The notes under the pieces: generated by a model
Databases searched by the model: none
Seen by the model: the letters and a program-made list of their open reading frames with translations, nothing else
Told to the model about the DNA's origin: nothing
Made by a program: the position numbers and the translations under genes
Shown: in pieces, positions 34,940-43,791 of the stretch
Layout of the letters: each line of letters starts with the position of its first letter
Position numbering within the stretch: the stretch's first letter is position 1
DNA from: an uncultured Desulfobacter sp.
GTDB taxonomy: Bacteria > Desulfobacterota > Desulfobacteria > Desulfobacterales > Desulfobacteraceae
NCBI RefSeq assembly: GCF_963664415.1
Contig: NZ_OY761440.1
Span: 310,001-374,000 of the forward strand
DNA length: 64,000 bases
Direction of reading: 5' to 3'

Positions 34940-35830
34940 TCAGCAACCCAAAGACCCTATCTTAATCTTAGTCAGGAAAACAAATTTCATATTTTCCGTT
35001 CGAGCCTTTAAAAGCTGTTCATAATCCCTTTCGGCCACATCGTGGTCCGAATAAAGAGCAAAAAGAGACGAGCCACTTCCAGACATATATACATTTCTTT
35101 GCAGCAACAACACCATCTCTTTTTTTGCAGCCCTGATCTCAGGGTATAAATTGCATGCCGACTCTTCAAGATCGTTATGCAAAATCTCCCTCCCATCAAG
35201 TTTCATTCCGAATGGCAGTGCATTCGAACTCGGATTTATATTATATGAAGGAACAAATGTCAATCCAAATTCTAATTTTTTGAAAACATTTACTGTTGAA
35301 GCAGGCACCCCCGGATTAACAACAATCACAGACAGAGGTGGCATCTGCCTACAAGGAATGAGCTTTTCACCCACACCGGAGGCGAACGCCGGCTTTTGAA
35401 AGATAAAAAAAGGAACATCTGCGCCCAGGGTTAAGCCCAAACGCATCAGTTCATCTATGGAAAATGGATTTTCGCTGTACTCATTCAAAGCCAGCAGTAC
35501 ACAGGCAGCATTTGAACTGCCCCCGCCAAGTCCACCGCATACAGGAATTTTTTTTTCAATATGAATGGTCAGATCATGGAACCCGGGATCTGCTTTTTTA
35601 TCAAGCATAGCAGCCCTGAAAAGGGCTGCGGCTCTGCATGCCAGATTTCCATCGCCTTCCGGCACATCCGGATGGCTGCACACCGCTCTGATGCCGTTAC
35701 CCGACCTGACGATTTCCAGACGGTCGGCAAGTGTCAAAGGGGCCATCAGGGAATACAGCTCATGATAACCATCCGCCCGCCTGCCCGTGACATACAAAAA
35801 CAAATTAATTTTAGCAGGAGAAAAGAACAC
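34940..35830 (-). CDS. ispE: 4-diphosphocytidyl-2-C-methyl-D-erythritol kinase
   Basis: GHMP kinase of the MEP isoprenoid pathway. Seen: N-terminal SPAKINLFLYVTGRRADGYH, ATP-binding GGLGGGSSNAA (about 97-107) and a C-terminal MSGSGSSLFALY. Length 296 is normal. The start is GTG 35830, whose frame begins at the conserved FSPAKINL block; it follows the DUF1844 stop by 3 bases. The tRNA-Gln gene is 12 bases downstream. Confidence 0.95.
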   Translation of the reverse strand: MFFSPAKINLFLYVTGRRADGYHELYSLMAPLTLADRLEIVRSGNGIRAVCSHPDVPEGDGNLACRAAALFRAAMLDKKADPGFHDLTIHIEKKIPVCGGLGGGSSNAACVLLALNEYSENPFSIDELMRLGLTLGADVPFFIFQKPAFASGVGEKLIPCRQMPPLSVIVVNPGVPASTVNVFKKLEFGLTFVPSYNINPSSNALPFGMKLDGREILHNDLEESACNLYPEIRAAKKEMVLLLQRNVYMSGSGSSLFALYSDHDVAERDYEQLLKARTENMKFVFLTKIKIGSLGC

Positions 35831-35833
35831 CTA

Positions 35834-36145
35834 TCAGGCCTTAGCTTTCACATAGGCCATGCGCAACTCACTGAGCAGGGCTTTAAGCAGATTTTTCTCA
35901 TCATCGGTCAAATTACCTTCCGTTTTCTCCTGAAGCATTGCAATCATATCAATGGTGTGTTTGGCCATTGCCAAATCTCTTGTTTTTTTCCCGGTTGAGG
36001 GGTCCTCCACGGTGCCAAGCTGTACAAGACCGGATGAATACAACGACAAAATAAAACTTGAAAAATCTATTTTGGGTAGTGCGCTTTCAGGGGCTGAGCC
36101 ATTGGTTTGCCCCTCATTCATTACAAATCCATCTCCCTGGGCCAT
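35834..36145 (-). CDS. DUF1844 domain protein
   Basis: A 103-residue cytoplasmic protein of the DUF1844 family: PKIDFSSFILSLYSSGLVQLG, KTRDLAMAKHTIDMIAMLQEKTEGNL and TDDEKNLLKALLSELRMAYV are its conserved blocks. AAGGAGG lies just before the ATG. It precedes ispE by 3 bases and so belongs to the same operon. No function is established for the family. Confidence 0.9.
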   Translation of the reverse strand: MAQGDGFVMNEGQTNGSAPESALPKIDFSSFILSLYSSGLVQLGTVEDPSTGKKTRDLAMAKHTIDMIAMLQEKTEGNLTDDEKNLLKALLSELRMAYVKAKA

Positions 36146-36267
36146 GTTTCCTCCTTTGTGTCACGACAAAATTATAATCCACCCCGCAATACTACGACAT
36201 CCATTGCGGTTATAACATGGGATAGCCAAATCTGCCATGACCTTTAGATTCTATGCATTCTCAATAT

Positions 36268-37161
36268 TTAATCTTCCAGGGCATACTGAGCGGCCCTGAG
36301 GGTATTTTTCATGAGCATGGCAATGGTCATGGGCCCTACGCCGCCCGGCACAGGAGTAATTTTCCCTGCAATTGCTTTGGCGGCATCAAAGTCCACGTCA
36401 CCTTTGAGAATGGCTTTTCCGGTGGTTTCATTCACACCCACACGGTTGACACCGACGTCAATAACAGTGGCACCCGGTTTAATCCATTCGGGTTTTACAA
36501 GATCCGGGACGCCTGCAGCAACAACAAGGATATCTGCACGTTTGCAATGGGCGGCAAGATTTTTGGTCCTTGTATGCACTATGGTCACGGTGGCATTGGC
36601 ACAAGCACCTTTTTGCGCCAGCATAATGGCGATGGGTTTACCAACGATGTTAGAACGGCCGACCACAACCACCTCTGCCCCGCTTGTCTGGGTGCCGGAA
36701 CGAGCAATCATCTCCTGGATACCGGCCGGGGTACAGGGCAAAAATTTTGCTTCATCACCGCCGATCATCAGGCGGCCCACATTCACGGGGTGAAACGCAT
36801 CCACATCTTTGTCCGGATTTATCGCATTAATCACCTTTTTGTCGTCAATATGTTTGGGCAGCGGCAACTGAACCAGGATGCCGTGGATGTCGGGATCATT
36901 GTTGTATTTATCAATTAAAGCCAATAGGTCCGCTTCGCTGATATCTTCAGGCTGATCATCCTGGATTTCATTAAATCCAACAGACAACGCTGTTTTGACC
37001 TTTAAAGTGACATAACTGACAGACGCGGGATTGCTACCCACAAGAATGGTCACCAGGCCAGGCACTTTGCCGTGTTTGGCCTTCATCTTTTCAACATCAG
37101 TCTTAATTTCAGCCAGAATAGTCTTCCTAATCTCGGTTCCGCTAATAATTTCCGCGGTCAT
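36268..37161 (-). CDS. folD: Bifunctional methylene-THF dehydrogenase / methenyl-THF cyclohydrolase
   Basis: Interconverts methylene- and formyl-tetrahydrofolate with NAD(P). Seen: SVSYVTLKVKTA with the catalytic Lys, ILVQLPLPKHID, DAFHPVNVGRL, and the Rossmann segment GRSNIVGKPIA; the ending TPVPGGVGPMTIAMLM is the family signature. 297 residues. Downstream of fhs by about 90 bases on the same strand; together they form two consecutive steps of the C1 methyl branch used by complete-oxidising sulfate reducers and by acetogens. Confidence 0.96.
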   Translation of the reverse strand: MTAEIISGTEIRKTILAEIKTDVEKMKAKHGKVPGLVTILVGSNPASVSYVTLKVKTALSVGFNEIQDDQPEDISEADLLALIDKYNNDPDIHGILVQLPLPKHIDDKKVINAINPDKDVDAFHPVNVGRLMIGGDEAKFLPCTPAGIQEMIARSGTQTSGAEVVVVGRSNIVGKPIAIMLAQKGACANATVTIVHTRTKNLAAHCKRADILVVAAGVPDLVKPEWIKPGATVIDVGVNRVGVNETTGKAILKGDVDFDAAKAIAGKITPVPGGVGPMTIAMLMKNTLRAAQYALED

Positions 37162-37251
37162 ACACTTTCTCCTGCTATGTTCCGGTCAAGAAAAAAAACG
37201 ATATACAGTACCGTTGCCTTTACCGGATTGGTTAAATCTTGATCTTAAAAA

Positions 37252-39027
37252 TTAAAATATCCCCTGAACCTTACCGGTTTCAACGTCAACATCAATGCGT
37301 TTAAAGGCGGGGTTGGAGCAAGTTCCGGGCATCAAAGAGATGTCGCCGGCAACAGGAACAATAAACCCTGCACCCCTGTAAATCAGGACTTCACGTATAG
37401 CCAGCCTCCAATCTTTAGGCGCCCCTTTAAGCCCAGGATTATCAGACAAAGACAGGTGGGTTTTCACCATACACACGCCCATCTTGGTTACGTCCGGATC
37501 CGCCTGCAGCAGTTCCAGTTTCCTGTCGGCAACCGGCGAATAATCAACGCCGTCAGCACCGTAAACCTCCTTGGCAATAAGTTCGATCCTTTGTTTAAGG
37601 GGCATATCCAGCATATAGAGGAACTTAAATTCCGTTTTTTCCTCACATGCGTCAACAACAGCCTCGGCAAATTCGATGGCGCCGGCACCGCCTTTTTCCC
37701 AGTGACGGGAAAGAGCCACCCGGGCACCTTCAGCCTCGACCAGTTCACGCACCTTGGCGATTTCAGCGTCGGTATCGGTATAAAACGCATTGATGCAAAC
37801 AACCGGAGAGATACCGGCTTTGCGCACGTTGCGGATATGATGGATGAGATTCACACATCCTTTTTCAACCCATCCAACGTTTTCAGCACCGTACGCTTGG
37901 GGCATGGGCTTTCCCGGCACAGGCACAGGCGCACCACCGTGACACTTCAAAGCACGGATCGTTGCAACAATCACGGCACAGTCAGGCGTCAGTCCCGAAT
38001 AGCGGCATTTCAGGTTCCAGAATTTTTCAAACCCGATACCGGCACCAAAGCCCGATTCGGTCACGTGATAATCTGCCAGTTTCAAGCCAACCTTGTCTGC
38101 AATAATAGAGCTCTGACCAATGGCAATATTGGCAAAAGGCGCGGCATGAACAATCACAGGCTGACCTTCCAGGGTCTGCATCAAAGAGGGCTTCATGGCA
38201 TCAACCATCCAGGCGGTCATAGCCCCGGCAACTTTTAAGTCTTCGGTGGTAACCGGTGTGCCCTTCTTGGTGTATGCCACAACGATTTTCCCCATTCTTT
38301 CACGCATATCCTTAAGGTCAGTGGCCAGGGAAAGGATGGCCATAACCTCTGAAGAAACGGCAATACCGAATTTGGATTTCATCATAAACCCGTCAAACTT
38401 GCCGTTTACGCCGTCAATACCGATGATGATGTTACGCAGGGCCTGGCAGCAAAAATCCATCACCCAGCCCATTTCAATGTTGGTGGAATCGATATCTATC
38501 CGCCCCATACCCGAAAGGCGCTCCAACTGCTCATCTGTATAATTTCTTTCGTGCTGCATACGAGACGTCAGGGCAACCATGGCCAGATTATGGGCGTTCA
38601 TGATGGCATTAATGTCGCCGGTAAACCCTAAAGAAAAGGGTGTTAAAGGAATACACTGGGCCAGGCCGCCGCCGGCGGCAGAGCCCTTGATGTTCATAGT
38701 CGGACCACCTGACGGCTGACGAATGGCAGCGGAAACACGTTTCCCCAACTTCCCCAGGCCCTGCACCAGCCCTATGGCAGAGGTGGATTTGCCTTCACCA
38801 AGGGGGGTGGGGGTAATGGCGGTGACATCAATGTATTTTCCGTTGGGCTTGTCTTTCAGCCGGTTAAGCACTTTCATAAAATCAATTTTGCCAATGTAAT
38901 GCCCATGTGGCAGCAATTCGTCTTCGGTTAGTCCAAGTTTTTCACCAATTTTATAAATGGTGAGCATTCTTTTTTCGGCATCTTCTGCAATTTCCCAATC
39001 CGCATGTTTGGTTGGATCCAACGCCAT
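37252..39027 (-). CDS. fhs: Formate-tetrahydrofolate ligase
   Basis: ATP-dependent formation of 10-formyl-THF from formate, or the reverse for ATP gain. The P-loop TPLGEGKSTSAIG is at about 73-85, followed by LRQPSGGPTMNIKGSAAGGG-like FTHFS signature (IRQPSGGPTMNIKGSAAGGG) and VIVATIRALKCHGG. 591 residues from ATG 39027, chosen over GTG 39033 because GGAGG stands 6 bases before it. It lies 19 bases after the epd-like gene and upstream of folD. Confidence 0.97.
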   Translation of the reverse strand: MALDPTKHADWEIAEDAEKRMLTIYKIGEKLGLTEDELLPHGHYIGKIDFMKVLNRLKDKPNGKYIDVTAITPTPLGEGKSTSAIGLVQGLGKLGKRVSAAIRQPSGGPTMNIKGSAAGGGLAQCIPLTPFSLGFTGDINAIMNAHNLAMVALTSRMQHERNYTDEQLERLSGMGRIDIDSTNIEMGWVMDFCCQALRNIIIGIDGVNGKFDGFMMKSKFGIAVSSEVMAILSLATDLKDMRERMGKIVVAYTKKGTPVTTEDLKVAGAMTAWMVDAMKPSLMQTLEGQPVIVHAAPFANIAIGQSSIIADKVGLKLADYHVTESGFGAGIGFEKFWNLKCRYSGLTPDCAVIVATIRALKCHGGAPVPVPGKPMPQAYGAENVGWVEKGCVNLIHHIRNVRKAGISPVVCINAFYTDTDAEIAKVRELVEAEGARVALSRHWEKGGAGAIEFAEAVVDACEEKTEFKFLYMLDMPLKQRIELIAKEVYGADGVDYSPVADRKLELLQADPDVTKMGVCMVKTHLSLSDNPGLKGAPKDWRLAIREVLIYRGAGFIVPVAGDISLMPGTCSNPAFKRIDVDVETGKVQGIF

Positions 39028-39046
39028 AACCAACCTCCTTTATTTT

Positions 39047-40060
39047 TTATTTACTAAGAGCGGCAATTGTGGTGTCAAGCATTCTGTTGGAATACCCCCA
39101 CTCATTGTCAAACCATGCCTGAATTTTTACAAGCCGGGCTCCCGATACCCGGGTCTGGGGCAAATCAACAATGGCCGATCGGGGATCATGGTTAAAATCA
39201 CAAGACACCAACTGCTCATCATTCACCCCTAAAACGCCATTCAAATCTGTTTCTGCGGCCCGGGTAAGCAGATCATTGATCTGCGCTGCATCCGTATCCG
39301 CCGCCACAACCAAAGCAATATCCATAATGGAAACATTGGTGGTCGGGACCCGTATAGCCAGCGTTTCAAATCTATTATCCAGATGGGGCAGAATCCTGCC
39401 GATTCCCTTTGCCAGGGACGTACTCACCGGAATAATAGACTGCAAGGCAGACCGTGTTTTACGCAGGTCCATATTATATGCGTCAATTACGGGCTGATCA
39501 TTCATCGCAGAATGAATCGTCGTAATTGAGCCGCTGTCAATACCAAGCACAGCGTCAATGACACTTAAAATGGGAATCAGGCAGTTAGTGGTGCAAGATG
39601 CATTCGAAATAATAGCATGTCCGGCTTTCAGCGTGTCGTGATTCACCCCGTATACAATGGTAGCGTCCATTTCATCTTTACCTGGGTGGGAATAAATCAC
39701 CTTTGCAGCACCGGACAGGATATGCCGTCCAGCTGCCTGCCTGTCATTAAAAATACCGGTGCAGTCCAAAACTGCGTCCACCCCAAGGTCTTTCCAGGGC
39801 AGGCGCTCAATTTCCTTTTCCTGGAACAGACAGATCTCATCGCCTTCGATGGACATCCCCCGGGCGGTTTTATTTACATCTGCGGGAAACCGCCCATGGG
39901 TGGAATCAAACCGGGTTAAATGATACACAGTATCCGGATGCCAGGTTTCATTAATGGCCACAAGACAAATCTGTTCTCTGTATGCCCTGGACTCGTAGAG
40001 GGCACGCACCACGCAACGTCCTATCCTTCCATATCCATTCACTGCTATCTTATATGCCAT
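39047..40060 (-). CDS. GAPDH-family dehydrogenase, erythrose-4-phosphate dehydrogenase (Epd)-like
   Basis: NAD-dependent aldehyde-phosphate dehydrogenase of the GAPDH superfamily, 337 residues. The Rossmann motif NGYGRIGR is at 8-15 and the catalytic Cys156 lies in ASCTTNC. Several blocks look more like E. coli Epd than GapA: TTIHSAMNDQPVIDAYN, DFNHDPRSAIVDLPQTRVSG and NRMLDTTIAAL. Epd makes 4-phosphoerythronate for pyridoxal phosphate synthesis; a glycolytic GAPDH role is the alternative. The start is ATG 40060; the frame upstream is untranslated. It precedes fhs by 19 bases, so it is probably co-transcribed with the C1 genes. Confidence 0.82.
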   Translation of the reverse strand: MAYKIAVNGYGRIGRCVVRALYESRAYREQICLVAINETWHPDTVYHLTRFDSTHGRFPADVNKTARGMSIEGDEICLFQEKEIERLPWKDLGVDAVLDCTGIFNDRQAAGRHILSGAAKVIYSHPGKDEMDATIVYGVNHDTLKAGHAIISNASCTTNCLIPILSVIDAVLGIDSGSITTIHSAMNDQPVIDAYNMDLRKTRSALQSIIPVSTSLAKGIGRILPHLDNRFETLAIRVPTTNVSIMDIALVVAADTDAAQINDLLTRAAETDLNGVLGVNDEQLVSCDFNHDPRSAIVDLPQTRVSGARLVKIQAWFDNEWGYSNRMLDTTIAALSK

Positions 40061-40225
40061 TACCAGACTTCCTGAACCGTTTGGAGTTAATAAAAAAAAC
40101 TCTTCTAATACCCGGGAAATACAACCTGTGTCAAGATAAAGCCGCACGATTAAACCCAAAGAGTGTAACACAAAAAAGTTGCACGATTAAGCTGGTCTGG
40201 TCAGCTTAAGACCGTGAATGAAATC

Positions 40226-40350
40226 AAGTAGACTAAATTGCGCCGGGCTTTGGCTCATAAACAAGATGCGCCAAAGGTTTAATAGTTGGCCTATTAGGCC
40301 TTTGGCGTAACGCAGTAGATGGGTCAAAGAACAAGTAATTTCGTCTACTT
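40226..40350. repeat. 125-base element with terminal inverted repeats and internal hairpin
   Basis: The ends are inverted repeats of 14 bases with one mismatch: AAGTAGACTAAATT (40226-40239) and AATTTCGTCTACTT (40337-40350). Inside lies a long interrupted stem: CGCCAAAGG-tt-TAATAG (40269-40285), a 5-base loop, CTATTA-gg-CCTTTGGCG (40291-40307). Just outside, TTAAGCTG/CAGCTTAA (40187-40194 and 40202-40209) form another hairpin. The layout is that of a miniature inverted-repeat element, but I see no clear target-site duplication. The rest of the 313-base gap between epd and nhaA has nothing recognisable. Confidence 0.5.
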
Positions 40351-40370
40351 TATAAAATTTATTGTCCTTA

Positions 40371-41097
40371 TTACCGATCACCCCTTAAGCTCAATCTGAG
40401 AACCACAAACCCCACAATTCCTGAAAGCAATGCACCGATTATGATACCCAGTCTTCCATCAAACAAAAGATTAACACCGGTCGCTTCAAAGGCCAGAGAC
40501 CCAATGAACAAACTCATGGTAAACCCTATCCCGCAAAGCGCAAATGTGCCGTATAAACCTAAAAAATTCATTCCATCAGGCAGTTTAGCCAATATCATCA
40601 AAAATAGCTAAAGAGGTAAGGAAAATTTTTATGGGAGAAGGAACCCGGGAACCAAGCAATGTCAACACACCCAGTGCAAATGCAATATCCGTTGCCGCAG
40701 GTATTGCCCAGCCTTTAACCGCAACAGAATCATTACCATTAAAGTACAGATAGATTAATGCCGGAATCAGCATACCGCCAACAGCACCGATTCCGGGCAG
40801 TATTATTTTACTTTTTTCTGAAAGCTCACCCACAAGTACCTCTCGTTTTAGTTCAAGGCCAACCCCAAAAAAGAAGATCGCCATCAATCCGTCATTAATC
40901 CAAAGCAGTAAGGGTTTTGCGATTTCCAAAGTGCCAACCCTTATTTCCACGGGCGTTGAAATAAAAAGCTTGTAATATGGGTCAAAAACAGAATTTGCGA
41001 TGACGATGGCAAGCACTGCTGAGCAAAAAAGCAAAATCCCCCCAGTGGATTCCATTTTTAAAAAAGAGGTGATTATTGATTCTTTATCCTTTTGCAT
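40371..41097 (-). pseudogene. nhaA: Na+/H+ antiporter NhaA, internally deleted and frameshifted
   Basis: The first 170 codons match NhaA from the N-terminus to FLTSLAIFDDIG, the site of the ion-binding Asp pair. The sequence then jumps in another frame to LAKLPDGMNFLGLYGTFALCGIGFTMSLFIGSLAFE, the last two helices. The stretch between, about 130 residues in the family, is gone. The junction reads GATATTGGCTAAACTG; the shared TTGGC (40588-40592 on the plus strand) could be the 5-base microhomology at which the deletion formed. After the junction the frame stops at once (TAA). The protein cannot transport ions. Confidence 0.9.
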
Positions 41098-41389
41098 ATC
41101 TATTCCCTGCCAAAGTATTTGCCGTCAATCGATTGTGTTGCCACAGGCAGATTGTCAGTGGTTTTTCAACCCTCAATTTAAATAAAAAGAGCGTGCTGGT
41201 GAGCGATAACATTTGAACTTAGGCGAATCCCTCAACTAAAATTCAGTAAAACACATATTTATACTAAATTCCATAAAATTCCCAAGCCCACAGCGTTACA
41301 TAAGCCAAGGGAATTTCGGATTGAGTTCAAGCCCATAGAAGGTAAGAATTCGTTGAACGATTTTTTTTTAAACGTCAGCGTTACATGTT

Positions 41390-41487
41390 CATGCGCCAAC
41401 TTGCCGGGGCCGTATCATATCCCGGCAAGTTGGCATGCGAAATGACATTTAAACATGTGGCCTGACAGACGAAGTCGCCCCATGACC
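41390..41487 (-). repeat. Two-hairpin repeat module, divergent copy F2 with 14-bp perfect stem
   Basis: On the minus strand the module opening GTCATGGGGCGAC is recognisable (41476-41488), and the second hairpin is a perfect 14-base inverted repeat, GCCAACTTGCCGGG (41395-41408) and its complement (41421-41434) with a 12-base loop. There is no T-tract. It abuts copy F1. The rest of the gap from the nhaA start at 41097 has no recognisable gene. Confidence 0.55.
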
Positions 41488-41581
41488 GTTTATATGAAAG
41501 TACCAACAAGTTGTTGAGTTACTTTCATATTGTGTTATGGGCGAGAGCATAGGTGTAGATAGACCAAGGACGGCCCATGGC
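41488..41581 (-). repeat. Two-hairpin repeat module, copy F1
   Basis: Read on the minus strand: GCCATGGGCCGTCC, GCCCATAACA in the middle, then the perfect stem TGAAAGTA/TACTTTCA and the end CATATAA. It overlaps the last codons of the beta-helix remnant, so the repeat supplies that reading frame's C-terminus and TGA stop. Confidence 0.72.
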
Positions 41582-42600
41582 ATTATAGCCGTTTGCCTCG
41601 GGTGTATTGCCATAAGCGCCCATATCAATTCTGAAATTATCCGGCTCTTTATGACAATCCGATGTGGCTGTGTAAATATAGGCTGAATCCATCATCATGT
41701 AATCATTCACAAACGACCCGTTTATGTCGAGCCGGGTTTGGAAAGCCTCTAATGTCAAATCAGATACAATGTCTGTTTCAGTATTAAGGCCATCGGCTAT
41801 CCAAATCCGATCTCCAATCAAAAGGGTTAAAGACGTATCCAGATAAATTTGGCTTCCCCCTTCATAATCCAGGAATAAAAAAGCCACAGGATCGCCCGCA
41901 TCAATGCATGCAGAGCCTTCGGCCAGATGAAAATCGTTATTGGTTTCGTCCACAAACAAAGGCAGCAAAGAGATGTCATTGGTCCCGGCCAGGCATGTGT
42001 CGACATAATCGCCTGAGGCATTTGCACAAATATTATTATAATTCAGGTAAGGCGAGGCATCCGTGCATGAGATTCCCTGACGGTTGCCGGTAATAATGTT
42101 ATTCACAACGAAAAGCTCTGAACTGTCCGCCAAGAGCCCGACAGCATCCGGGTTCCGGGACAGGGCATACAGATTATCAACTGCGGTATCCCAGTCACTT
42201 CCTTCGCTGTGATTAAAATCTTGAAGATCCTTTTTTTCACTTCCCGTCATCACATTGGGGAGCAGCAGGGGCTCGCCAAGGCCCTGATCTGAAAGCATCC
42301 CTCTGAAAATCAGTGTTTTATTAACAGGGTCATAGGACAACCTTGATTTAAGTGAATATTTAAGATCTGGAAAAAAATTTTCCAAATGACACCGCATCTT
42401 CCGAACCGGCAAGGCTGAAACCCACGAGGTTGAAACTGTCCGGCACCCATTTTATCTTTTTTACCGAAGGGGTACCGGTCACTGTCAGGGTGATGGATGA
42501 GCCGCCGCCAAGAAAAATCAGATAGGCCTTATCAGCCAGCACGGCATGCAGATTGGTCAAAAACTGCTTTGAAGCTGTGTTAAAGTAGGCAATCCAGCCG
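41525..42600 (-). pseudogene. Remnant of a secreted beta-helix-type protein
   Basis: Two frames joined by a frameshift make one partial protein. The first (from about YQPGWIAYFNT at 42600) ends soon after a run AAAATTTTTTT (near 42370 on the minus strand); removing one T restores a continuous GKFFPDLKYSL. The second frame has parallel-beta-helix features: LFVVNNIITGNRQGISCTD, LNYNNICANA, DFHLAEGSACIDAGDP. The C-terminus is formed by repeat module F1 and is not native. The N-terminus is also lost: it is fused to a broken parvulin gene at a GC-rich 12-base stretch (42594-42605). The parent was probably a large cell-surface or secreted protein. Confidence 0.72.
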
Positions 42601-43295
42601 GGCTGATACAGCCTGGTCTTGCTATTGAAAAAAGGGCCTTGGCAACAGCCGGGTCCCACTGGGTCTCTATCACCGTTCATTGTATCCAACCTTGATCTCC
42701 GCCCTTATATCGGCTGGCCTGGTCATCGGAACACTTTACGGCCAGAGCACCAAAACCGGACGCATCGTATGGGAGTGCAAGTGCTTCCATCATGATATGT
42801 TCCGCTTTCTTTTCAAGAATTATTTTTATTTGCTCAGAGGCTTTGGGCGGTAACCTCAAATGAATCACTGCCGGTCTGAACATCTCCTGGGTAAAAAAAT
42901 TTTGTTTATGGTCTTGATAGTAACTCTGGATATCGCGCTCGGTGATCATGATTTTATTTAACACAGGGGTGAGATGATCCTGCCGGAACTGTTCGGCAAT
43001 CAGCGCGGCTATACGCCGGATGATATCAGGCTGTTCAAGATAGCCCGACTTTTCAGCCTTGCGGTACAAAGTTTCCCTGAAAACCATCATGTCCAGCAAT
43101 CGCCTTTTCCCATCAGGATCACTGAAATCAGTTCGGGTCTCTGACATTTCCCTTTTGAACATATCAACCGTTATGGCGTGGCCGCAAACAACCGCCATGG
43201 GGTTGTACAGGCTGATTTTGATTGTCCGGATTACAAGCAAACAAAATCAAAACGCATATAATAATTAACCAACCAAACATGATAATTTTCTGCAT
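42601..43295 (-). pseudogene. Parvulin-type (PpiC/SurA-like) lipoprotein, broken
   Basis: The true start is likely ATG 43295 with a strong GGGAGG: it encodes MQKIIMFGW and a lipoprotein signal ending LILFAC. A frameshift near 43215-43235 then leads into AVVCGHAITVDMFKREMSETR, the SurA-like N-domain, and a parvulin start (VIHLRLPPKASEQ, KCSDDQASRYKGGDQGWIQ). An in-frame TGA follows at 42677-42679, yet parvulin sequence continues in that frame (QWDPAVAKALFSIARPG) until it merges into the beta-helix remnant. So there are at least three lesions: a frameshift, a nonsense codon and a deletion fusion. Confidence 0.78.
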
Positions 43296-43380
43296 CTTGC
43301 CTCCCGGTAATGGCATCGTTCATGTAATTTTTTACATTGCTGTGAAACCTGAGCGAACAGCCCAATTCAGGCCTATTGTT

Positions 43381-43611
43381 ATTTTCTAAAAAAAGTCTGT
43401 GTAACCTACACAGATCTTTCAATCTTTCTTGAGGGCTGGGCCTGGCAGTTGAGATGTCTGGTCGGCCCATGACTGTTTATAAGAAACTCTCTGTAAGCCA
43501 CAGAGATGTTTCAATATTCGTTGTGGGCCGAACCACGGTCAAAGACCAAGGACGGCCCGTGGCCATTTATATGAAAGTACCGATAAATTGCTAAGCTTCT
43601 TTCATATAAAA
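43381..43611 (-). repeat. Tandem array of the two-hairpin repeat module (copies E1-E3)
   Basis: Read on the minus strand there is a half module (E1, 43564-43611; stem TGAAAG/CTTTCA, end CATATAA), a full module starting GCCACGGGCCG (E2, about 43474-43563; second stem CTCTGT/ACAGAG) and a full module starting GTCATGGGCCG (E3, 43381-43473; second stem TCTGTGTA/TACACAGA). E1 precedes E2 and E3 without a gap. The second stems differ in sequence but keep pairing. The neighbouring stretches 43296-43380 and 43612-43791 hold nothing I recognise. Confidence 0.75.
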
Positions 43612-43791
43612 TGTTCTAAAGACGATGGGAATGATGGATATTTAGAGATATCAGCGTTTAGATGCAAAATTCAATAGCGCCTTATCATGCTCACCAACGG
43701 CAAAGCGCGGATGTTTATTGGACGCAAAGGCACACCCTGGACAGCGTACCTTTTGTCGCACACGATCTTTTTCAGGTCATTTTAAGAAGGG

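Noticed and set aside
40187..40381. 64-codon minus-strand frame as a transposase C-terminus
   Set aside because: It crosses the inverted-repeat element and its hairpins; I do not recognise the sequence and cannot support a coding call.
42365..42380. Programmed frameshifting at the A4T7 run of the beta-helix gene
   Set aside because: The gene lacks its own start and its native end, so a functional recoding site is unlikely; simple decay or error suffices.
42677..42679. In-frame TGA in the parvulin gene as selenocysteine
   Set aside because: The gene also has an upstream frameshift and is fused to another remnant shortly afterwards; decay explains all three.
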